DNA from: Oscillospiraceae bacterium
Lineage (GTDB): Bacteria > Bacillota > Clostridia > Oscillospirales > Ruminococcaceae
Direction: 5' to 3'
DNA: 6,784 nt
Assembly (NCBI GenBank): GCA_017394475.1
Contig: JAFPYQ010000317.1
Location: 1-6,784 of the forward strand
In this document: in pieces, positions 1 to 4,907 of the stretch
How the letters are laid out: every line of letters begins with the position of its first letter
Position numbering within the stretch: position 1 is the stretch's first letter
Notes under the pieces: generated by a model
Told to the model about the DNA's origin: nothing
Seen by the model: the letters and a program-made list of their open reading frames with translations, nothing else
The model's database searches: none
Made by a program: the position numbers and the translations under genes

Positions 1-497
1 TAGATCCCACAAGCTCCCTTGCAGAGCACCTTGCCGATATTATCACCGACTGCGGCGGACTTCTGCTGCGCCCCTGTGATGATATGCAGGATATCCCCGA
101 TGATGTTCCGGATGATGAGCTGCGGGGGATAGTGCGCGAGTGGCTCATACGGCAGGCTTTTGTCACAGACGGCGGCAATATCAGAGCAGTGGACGAAAGG
201 ATAGTGAAGCTGGTCTCTGAGATAAGGGAGCACCGCCACCTGGAGGAAAGGATATCGGAGATAGCGCAGCAGTGCTGCCTTTCGGAAAGCAGGCTCTCGC
301 ATATTTTCAAGGAAAGCTGTGGGATATCGCTGAAAGGCTATCTGAATATAGCAAGGATGAGATATGCCTATGAACTGGTACTTTATGGCAGGAGCATCAC
401 CTATGCAGCACTTGAAGCAGGCTTTGGCAGTTCGGCGCATTTAGCGGCGGTGTGCAGGGAGCAGATGGGGATATCCATATCTGGCGTGCTCAGATAG
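1..497 (+). CDS. AraC-family transcriptional regulator, C-terminal part (5' truncated by window edge)
   Basis: The reading frame is open from the left edge (first whole codon at position 3, GAT) to the TAG at 495-497, giving 164 visible residues. The first internal Met, at 84, has no ribosome binding site before it, and the residues upstream (DPTSSLAEHLADI...) look coding, so the true start lies outside the window. The last 100 or so residues form a typical AraC double helix-turn-helix. Helix-turn-helix 1 is around ISEIAQQCCLSESRLSHIFK, followed by the linker helix containing YLNIARMRYAYELV. Helix-turn-helix 2 is around ITYAALEAGFGSSAHLAAVC, ending in the family's GIS-type tail. The N-terminal ligand-sensing domain is not visible, so the effector is unknown. 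The gene is 111 nt upstream of the next one, which appears to have its own promoter, so it may be a local regulator or an unrelated neighbour. Family assignment is firm; the regulon is unknown. Confidence 0.92.
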   Translation, partial: DPTSSLAEHLADIITDCGGLLLRPCDDMQDIPDDVPDDELRGIVREWLIRQAFVTDGGNIRAVDERIVKLVSEIREHRHLEERISEIAQQCCLSESRLSHIFKESCGISLKGYLNIARMRYAYELVLYGRSITYAALEAGFGSSAHLAAVCREQMGISISGVLR

Positions 498-542
498 ATC
501 GGATAAATCAGCAGATTTCTGAAAGCATCCGTTTTGCGGATA

Positions 543-551
543 TGATACAAT
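543..551 (+). promoter_or_regulatory. Putative extended -10 promoter for the transglutaminase-like gene
   Basis: TGATACAAT fits an extended -10 element (TGn followed by TACAAT, one mismatch to TATAAT). It lies about 58 nt before the ATG at 609, so transcription would start near 558. No good -35 hexamer sits at 16-18 nt upstream, which is tolerated for extended -10 promoters or suggests an activator. TATGAT at 541-546 is an overlapping alternative. It would drive the transglutaminase-like gene and probably the genes through 4002. Confidence 0.4.
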
Positions 552-553
552 AT

Positions 554-571
554 CAGTGCAGGTACACTGCA
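554..571. repeat. Overlapping short inverted repeats in the leader of the transglutaminase-like gene
   Basis: CAGTG (554-558) is mirrored by CACTG (565-569), and the overlapping TGCAG (557-561) by CTGCA (567-571). The element lies at or just after the expected transcription start of the promoter at 543-551, a position suited to a repressor operator or a weak 5' leader hairpin. The arms are only 5 bp, so chance is possible. Confidence 0.25.
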
Positions 572-608
572 GGATAATTATCTTCCGACAAAAGAAAGGG
601 ATGCTGTT

Positions 609-1355
609 ATGGAAAACAGATATATTCAGAGCACAAGGCTCCTGGACTATGAAAATGAAAGGATACAGCGGCTCATAGCCGCAAAAGGCTGGCAGAAGCT
701 GCCGGATTACGAGCGCATAAGGGCGATATACGGATTTGTAAGGGATGATATACTTTTCGGGTATAATACCGATGATGAGATACCTGCATCAAAGGTGCTG
801 CGGGACGGTTACGGTCAGTGCAATACGAAGGGCATACTTTTCATGGCGCTGCTGCGTGCCTGCGGTATCCCCTGCAGGATACACGGCTTTACCATAGATA
901 AAAGGCTGCAGAAGGGCGCTATGACAGGGTTTGTTTACAGGAATGCCCCGCGCGACATCTTCCATAGCTGGGTGGAAGTTCATTTTGAAGACAGATGGTA
1001 TGAGATAGAGGCATTTATCATCGACAAAAAGTATCTTGACAGCCTGCAGGCTGTCAACAGTAGATGTACGGGAGGCTTCTGCGGCTACGGCGTGGGGGTG
1101 AAGGACTTCAGGCATCCCGTGACGGATTTTGAGCGCAACGATACCTACATCCAGAACGAGGGGATAAATAACGATTTTGGTGTGTATGATTCCCCGGATG
1201 AGCTCATGAAGGAGCATCATCAACAGCTCTCTCCCTGCAGGAAATTCCTGTTCAGGCACCTGGGAAGGCACCTGATGAACAGGAACGTAAGGCGTGTGCG
1301 GGAGGGCAAAGTATCGGAGGATGTGAGCTGCTATGGTGCAGTGATCGGAAAATGA
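609..1355 (+). CDS. Transglutaminase-like domain protein (cytoplasmic, cysteine-protease fold)
   Basis: A 248-residue protein with no signal peptide or membrane segment, so probably cytoplasmic. The start is supported by GAAAGGG at 594-600, 8 nt before ATG. The transglutaminase core is visible: Cys71 in DGYGQCNTKG (residues 67-74), at the start of a hydrophobic helix (FMALLRACGIPCR), and His119 in FHSWVEVHF (118-126). The third catalytic position, usually Asp after the W(Y)xV motif, reads WYEIEAF here, giving Glu134; Asp139 is a second candidate. From memory, a Firmicutes subfamily shares the pattern HSWVEV..W..xEgFIxD, so the Glu is probably normal for it. After the core come conserved-looking stretches such as GFCGYG (156-161) and DSPDEL, with a basic C-terminus (residues 211-233). 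Family members are peptidases, peptide N-glycanases or crosslinking enzymes; the substrate of this branch is not known to me. The gene is probably co-transcribed with the acetyltransferase 39 nt downstream. Confidence 0.85.
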   Translation: MENRYIQSTRLLDYENERIQRLIAAKGWQKLPDYERIRAIYGFVRDDILFGYNTDDEIPASKVLRDGYGQCNTKGILFMALLRACGIPCRIHGFTIDKRLQKGAMTGFVYRNAPRDIFHSWVEVHFEDRWYEIEAFIIDKKYLDSLQAVNSRCTGGFCGYGVGVKDFRHPVTDFERNDTYIQNEGINNDFGVYDSPDELMKEHHQQLSPCRKFLFRHLGRHLMNRNVRRVREGKVSEDVSCYGAVIGK

Positions 1356-1394
1356 CCGGCAGATAAAGACAGGAGAACGAAAGGAACAAATACT

Positions 1395-1901
1395 ATGTTT
1401 ATCAGAGATGTAAGGACAACAGACGCACAGAGACTCACCGAGATATACTCATATTATGTGGAAGATACTGCGGTGTCCTTTGAGTACAAAACTCCCACTG
1501 TCCGGGAGTTCGGGAACAGGATAGAAAAGATAAGCAGAAAATACCCATACCTTGTCTGTGAGGATGAGGGCAGGATAATGGGCTATGTATACGCCTCGGC
1601 ATACAGCACAAGAGAGGCCTATGACTGGACTGTTGCCACATCTATCTATGTGGATAGGGCATACAGGCGGAAGGGCGTGGGCAAAGCACTCTATGCGGCA
1701 CTTGAAGAAAGGCTGAAAGAGCAGGGGATAGTCAATCTCCTGGCAGGTGTTGCTTACTGTGAGAAAGAGGATGAGTTCCTTTCACATGACAGCATTGATT
1801 TTCACGCAAAAATGGGATATGAAAAGGTGGCGCAAATGAAACAGGTCGGGAAGAAATTCGGCAGATGGTACGACCTTGTATGGATGCAGAAACGGATATG
1901 A
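1395..1901 (+). CDS. GNAT N-acetyltransferase, phosphinothricin acetyltransferase/MnaT-like
   Basis: A 168-residue soluble protein of normal length for the family, which transfers acetyl from acetyl-CoA to a primary amine. The start at 1395 follows AAGGA (1381-1385) with a 9-nt gap. The N-terminus FIRDVRTTDAQRLTEIYSYYV and the T-SFE stretch at 26-30 match the Pat/YncA branch. The acetyl-CoA pyrophosphate loop is RRKGVGKA (91-98) in motif A after the strand SIYVD. Motif B is DFHAKMGYEKV (135-145), and the C-terminus KKFGRWYDLVWMQK is characteristic of this branch. An acidic segment (CEKEDEFLSHDS, 122-133) stands where relatives have a shorter loop; from memory, similar segments occur in clostridial homologues. 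Known members acetylate phosphinothricin or methionine sulfone/sulfoximine, but many have no known substrate. Its TGA (1899-1901) overlaps an in-frame ATG of the response regulator, so the two are likely on one transcript. A resistance or detoxification role is inference. Confidence 0.9.
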   Translation: MFIRDVRTTDAQRLTEIYSYYVEDTAVSFEYKTPTVREFGNRIEKISRKYPYLVCEDEGRIMGYVYASAYSTREAYDWTVATSIYVDRAYRRKGVGKALYAALEERLKEQGIVNLLAGVAYCEKEDEFLSHDSIDFHAKMGYEKVAQMKQVGKKFGRWYDLVWMQKRI

Positions 1902-1903
1902 GC

Positions 1904-1909
1904 GGAGGG
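1904..1909 (+). promoter_or_regulatory. Ribosome binding site deciding the response-regulator start
   Basis: GGAGGG ends only 3 nt before ATG 1913. This is closer than usual but it is by far the best Shine-Dalgarno sequence in the area. The in-frame ATGs at 1865, 1880 and 1898 lack one. ATG 1898 forms an ATGA with the preceding stop codon and could instead be used through translational coupling, adding five residues. Confidence 0.5.
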
Positions 1910-1912
1910 AAT

Positions 1913-2680
1913 ATGAACGACACAGAGTACAAGGTGCTGATGATAGATGATGATGAACTGATAGCACGTTCCACGGCGGAGTATTTCAATATCTTAGGGG
2001 TGAAGACCGCCTATGTCACAAGTTATGATGCGGCGGTGGAGTTCCTGGACACTCACTGTATCTCCCTTCTGCTCTTAGATATCAATTTAGGTGAGGCATC
2101 CGGCTTTGACCTGTGCAGGAAGGTGCGTGAGAACTATGATATGCCCATACTGTTCATCAGCGCCCGCACAAGTGATGATGATGTTATAATAGCGCTCAAC
2201 ATCGGCGGGGATGACTACATTAAGAAACCCTATACCCTGGGTGTGCTTTTTGCAAAGGTAAAGGCAATACTTGGCAGATATGAAAAGGCAAAGGAGGCGG
2301 CACAGCAGGCGCTCTCTCGCTCTGCTGCGGAGGATACACGGCAGGCAGCGGACAACAGGATATATCTGCGGGACGATGTGTATCTCGATACGGCGATGCA
2401 CAAGCTGATGGTGAACGGAAAGCAGGAAGAACTCAGGGCGATGGAATACAAGCTGCTCTGCTATCTGCTGGAAAATGTGGGCAGAGTGGTCACAAAGGAA
2501 GAACTCCTCAAAAACGTCTGGGAGGATGAATACACAGGCGACGGTACTATATCCGTACACATAAGGCATATCAGGGAAAAGATAGAGGGAGACCTTAAAA
2601 ACCCCACTGTCATAAAGACAGTATGGGGCGTGGGCTATGTGATAGAGGAAGATGCTGTGAAGCACGGTGGCAGGTCATGA
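1913..2680 (+). CDS. OmpR/PhoB-family response regulator
   Basis: A 255-residue cytoplasmic regulator with two domains. The receiver domain (about 6-121) has the acidic pair Asp12/Asp13 in MIDDDE, the phospho-acceptor Asp56 in LLLLDINLG, the switch Ser83 in FISAR, and Lys105 in DDYIKKPY, so it should be phosphorylatable. The C-terminal winged helix (about 151-247) has LRAMEYKLLCYLLEN, the recognition-helix region TISVHIRHIREKI, and the wing VWGVGYVI, as in PhoB/VanR. The linker (about 122-149) is long and rich in Ala, Gln and charged residues, and it makes the protein longer than the usual 225-235 residues. I chose ATG 1913 because of GGAGGG at 1904-1909; ATG 1898 is the alternative. The stop codon overlaps the kinase start (ATGA at 2677-2680), so the two are a cognate pair. 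The 11-bp phased repeats before the transporter genes (4028-4066) are the kind of site this family binds, so they are its likely target. Confidence 0.93.
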   Translation: MNDTEYKVLMIDDDELIARSTAEYFNILGVKTAYVTSYDAAVEFLDTHCISLLLLDINLGEASGFDLCRKVRENYDMPILFISARTSDDDVIIALNIGGDDYIKKPYTLGVLFAKVKAILGRYEKAKEAAQQALSRSAAEDTRQAADNRIYLRDDVYLDTAMHKLMVNGKQEELRAMEYKLLCYLLENVGRVVTKEELLKNVWEDEYTGDGTISVHIRHIREKIEGDLKNPTVIKTVWGVGYVIEEDAVKHGGRS

Positions 2681-4002
2681 AAAGCTATATCAGGGCAACT
2701 GTCATAACGGCGGCGATATTCCTTGTGGGGATAATGCTTTTTGCCGTTCTGACCGCGGGCACTGTCACACAGGATACCTCGCGCAGTACCATCACCGCAA
2801 TGAACGATATCGCGCGCACTGCCTGTGAACATCGGACAGAGCTTGACAGTCTTGATGCTGTGGGATACGACGGCGGCTTTGTGATACTTGATATGGTGGA
2901 TAATGTGCTGTATTCCAATACTGCGGTGAACGATAGACTGACAGTGGAAAAAGCCATACAGAAACGATATCCCTATCAATATCTTCAAGATGAAAGCGGC
3001 GTATGGGGCTGTGTCATCATGACAGATGACGGGCTTGACAGGTACAGAGCGTTGCGTTATCGTCTGATAACAGGCATGTGTATAGGTGCGGCGCTGATAC
3101 TGTTGGCAATGGCAGGCTTCGGAGCGTATCTTGACAGGAACGTCATCACCCCTTTCAGGAAAATGCAGGGATTTGCGGACAGAGTAGCGCGAGGGCAGTT
3201 AGATGAGCCCCTTGAAATGGACAGGGACAATCTGTTCGGAGCATTTTCGGAGAGCTTTGACATCATGCGGGAGGAGCTCTCTCAGTCAAGGCAGCGGGAG
3301 ATGGCGCTGCAGAAAAAGGAAAGGGAGCTTGTGGCATCCCTCAGTCATGATCTCAAGACTCCCGTCACGGGTATAAAGCTGGCAGCGGAGCTTTTGCAGA
3401 TGAGACTTTCCGTAAAGGCAGAAAATGCAGATACAGAAATTGTTTTTGACAAAGATGAGATAGAGAGCATGAACGAGGGCGTGGGCGGCATTCTGCAGAA
3501 GTCGGAGCAGATCAACTCACTTGTGAGCGACCTGTTCACATCGACCCTTGATGATCTGGGCGAATTCAAGGTGAACTGCCGTGATGAAAATTCGGTAGTG
3601 CTTGCAGACATTGTGAAAAGCTGTGACGATAAACATTATGTGGATATGGGTGAGTTGCCGCAGGTCATTGTCAGCATAGACAGAAAGCGTATGGCACAGG
3701 TCATCGGGAATATTATCTCAAATTCATACAAGTATGCAGATACGCCGATAGATGTCAGTTTTTCAATATCAGACAGCTTTCTTGAAATGCGTATACAAGA
3801 TCATGGTCAGGGCGTTCCCGCAGATGAGATAGAGCTTATCACCAACAAATTTTACCGCGGAAGAGCATGGGCTGACAGCAGTACGGACGGAAACGGACTG
3901 GGGCTCTACATTGCGAAAATGCTGATGAAAAAGATGAAGGGCGACCTTACAGCCGAAAGTGACGGCGGCCTTGCGATAACACTGGTGATACTGCTGAGCT
4001 GA
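2677..4002 (+). CDS. Membrane sensor histidine kinase, partner of the upstream response regulator
   Basis: A 441-residue kinase starting at ATG 2677, which overlaps the response-regulator stop by 4 nt (ATGA). The frame stays open to 2623, but the upstream 18 residues are encoded within the response-regulator gene and are not membrane-like. Its own ribosome site is weak (GGTGG, 2666-2670), so translational coupling is likely. Order of parts: TM1 about 8-29; extracytoplasmic domain about 30-128; TM2 about 129-151; HAMP-like region about 152-205; coiled segment about 200-220; H-box with His224 in SLSHDLKTPV; N-box with Asn345 and Asn349 in GNIISNSYKY; G1 box DHGQG (375-379); F-box region KFYRG (391-395); G2 box GNGLGL (405-410). 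All catalytic motifs are intact. The stretch from His224 to VSDLF (283-287) looks about 10-15 residues longer than I expect, suggesting an insertion in the dimerisation hairpin (about 244-268). The roughly 100-residue outside domain could bind a ligand directly. No terminator is evident after the stop. Confidence 0.93.
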   Translation: MKSYIRATVITAAIFLVGIMLFAVLTAGTVTQDTSRSTITAMNDIARTACEHRTELDSLDAVGYDGGFVILDMVDNVLYSNTAVNDRLTVEKAIQKRYPYQYLQDESGVWGCVIMTDDGLDRYRALRYRLITGMCIGAALILLAMAGFGAYLDRNVITPFRKMQGFADRVARGQLDEPLEMDRDNLFGAFSESFDIMREELSQSRQREMALQKKERELVASLSHDLKTPVTGIKLAAELLQMRLSVKAENADTEIVFDKDEIESMNEGVGGILQKSEQINSLVSDLFTSTLDDLGEFKVNCRDENSVVLADIVKSCDDKHYVDMGELPQVIVSIDRKRMAQVIGNIISNSYKYADTPIDVSFSISDSFLEMRIQDHGQGVPADEIELITNKFYRGRAWADSSTDGNGLGLYIAKMLMKKMKGDLTAESDGGLAITLVILLS

Positions 4003-4027
4003 AAATGCCCGTTACCTCGGAGGGGAA

Positions 4028-4066
4028 TTTAAGAAAATTATAAGAATTTTACAAGAAAGTTTTATG
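4028..4066 (+). promoter_or_regulatory. Putative response-regulator operator: four hexamers with exact 11-bp spacing
   Basis: TTTAAG (4028-4033), TATAAG (4039-4044), TACAAG (4050-4055) and TTTATG (4061-4066) start exactly 11 bp apart. The shared core AAGAA recurs at 4031, 4042 and 4053, and the fourth copy is degenerate. The layout hexamer-N5-hexamer matches direct-repeat sites of OmpR/PhoB-family regulators, in which each half-site is contacted by one winged helix and 11 bp puts the halves on the same DNA face. It resembles the CiaR box (TTTAAG-N5-TTTAAG, from memory). The last copy covers the expected -35 position of the promoter at 4088-4093, which has no recognisable -35, as in activator-dependent promoters. 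The likely binder is the regulator encoded at 1913-2680. The AT-richness raises the risk of chance similarity, but the exact spacing is against it. Confidence 0.6.
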
Positions 4067-4087
4067 GAAGATTTTCCGGAAGTCATG

Positions 4088-4093
4088 TATAAT
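4088..4093 (+). promoter_or_regulatory. -10 element of the ABC transporter promoter
   Basis: A perfect TATAAT 41 nt before ATG 4135 predicts transcription from about 4100 and a leader of about 35 nt. The position 17 nt upstream (4065-4070, TGGAAG) is a poor -35, consistent with activation from the repeats at 4028-4066. This promoter lets the transporter genes be expressed separately from the regulator genes. Confidence 0.6.
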
Positions 4094-4120
4094 ATCCTTA
4101 AACCGAATGAAAAACACGGG

Positions 4121-4126
4121 AAAGGA
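4121..4126 (+). promoter_or_regulatory. Ribosome binding site deciding the ATPase start
   Basis: AAAGGA lies 8 nt before ATG 4135 but touches the in-frame ATG at 4126. Spacing therefore favours 4135 as the true start. Confidence 0.6.
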
Positions 4127-4134
4127 TGTTATAT

Positions 4135-4896
4135 ATGGCTTCTTCTGTTTTAAGAACCGAAAAACTCTGCAAATCATTTTCAAACGGCGGCACACAGCAG
4201 CACGTTATAAAAAACCTCGACCTTGAAATATATGAGGGGGACTTCACGGTCATCATGGGCTCGTCGGGCTCGGGCAAGTCAACTCTGCTCTATGCGCTGT
4301 CCGGTATGGACAAGCCCACACTCGGAAAGGTCTATTTCGGTGATACACAGATACAGGACTATACAAATGATCAACTTGCACAGTTCAGGCGCGGCAACTG
4401 CGGATTTGTCTTTCAGAGCGTATATCTGCTGGATGATCAGACAGTGCTTGACAATGTGCTGACAGGGGCGCTCATTGTACAGAAAAACAGCGATGCTCTT
4501 GTGAACAAGGCGAAAACGCTCCTGAAAAAAGTCGGGCTGAATGAGGAGGACTGGAAGAAATACCCCAATCAGCTTTCGGGCGGCGAAGCGCAGAGAGCAG
4601 GTATTGTGAGGGCGGTCATCAACGATCCGAAGATACTTTTCGCAGACGAGCCCACAGGTGCACTGAACTCCGCATCTTCCCGTGATGTGCTGGATATTTT
4701 CACCAAGATACATCAAAACGGACAGAGTATCGTCATGGTAACACATGACCTGAAAACGGCTCTTAGAGGAACAAGAGTGCTGTATCTGCGTGACGGCGGA
4801 GTTGTGGGAGATTATCAAATGAAGCCCTACGGCAAGGACGACGAACAGGAGCGCCGTACCGGACTGACAGCGTTCCTTGAAAAAATGGGCTGGTAA
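4135..4896 (+). CDS. ABC transporter ATP-binding protein (MacB/LolD/BceA-type)
   Basis: A 253-residue cytoplasmic ATPase that would power the permease encoded just downstream. All nucleotide-binding motifs are intact: Walker A GSSGSGKST (42-50), Q-loop Gln94 in FVFQ, ABC signature LSGGE (147-151) followed by AQRAGIVRA, Walker B ILFADE (167-172) with Glu172, D-loop region around GALNSASS, and H-loop His204 in VMVTHD. The ADEPTGALNSASS stretch and the length are typical of the MacB/LolD/BceA group, which works with FtsX-fold permeases. Residues 228-253 form a short charged C-terminal tail beyond the core. The start at 4135 (MASSVL) is preferred over 4126 because of ribosome-site spacing. It lies 132 nt after the kinase, with its own promoter and putative operator, and 11 nt before the permease. 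The group includes peptide-antibiotic resistance pumps, bacteriocin exporters and mechanotransmission complexes; the substrate here cannot be assigned. Confidence 0.95.
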   Translation: MASSVLRTEKLCKSFSNGGTQQHVIKNLDLEIYEGDFTVIMGSSGSGKSTLLYALSGMDKPTLGKVYFGDTQIQDYTNDQLAQFRRGNCGFVFQSVYLLDDQTVLDNVLTGALIVQKNSDALVNKAKTLLKKVGLNEEDWKKYPNQLSGGEAQRAGIVRAVINDPKILFADEPTGALNSASSRDVLDIFTKIHQNGQSIVMVTHDLKTALRGTRVLYLRDGGVVGDYQMKPYGKDDEQERRTGLTAFLEKMGW

Positions 4897-4907
4897 GGAG
4901 TGAGGAC

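Noticed and set aside
526..545. ATCCG/CGGAT hairpin as a terminator of the AraC-family gene
   Set aside because: The stem is only 5 bp and no T-run follows, so it does not qualify as a rho-independent terminator.
789..1271. Minus-strand open frame (160 codons) opposite the transglutaminase-like gene
   Set aside because: It is antisense to a gene with catalytic motifs and a good ribosome site, and shows no family resemblance.
2087..2665. Minus-strand open frame (192 codons) opposite the response regulator
   Set aside because: It lies antisense to clear receiver and winged-helix domains and shows no motif of its own.
4003..4027. Terminator after the kinase, or the GGAGGGG at 4019-4025 as a ribosome site
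   Set aside because: CCTCGGAGG is a dyad without room for a loop and lacks a T-run, and no start codon follows the purine stretch at a usable distance.
4074..4081. TTCCGGAA palindrome just upstream of the -10 element
   Set aside because: It is a perfect 8-bp palindrome, but too short to claim as an operator without other copies. The 11-bp direct repeats explain the regulatory layout better.
4064..4153. Small + strand open frame (29 codons) in the gap before the ATPase gene, a possible leader peptide
   Set aside because: It has only a weak ribosome site, overlaps the ATPase start in another frame, and contains the TATAAT at 4088-4093, so a transcript from that promoter would not include its start codon.
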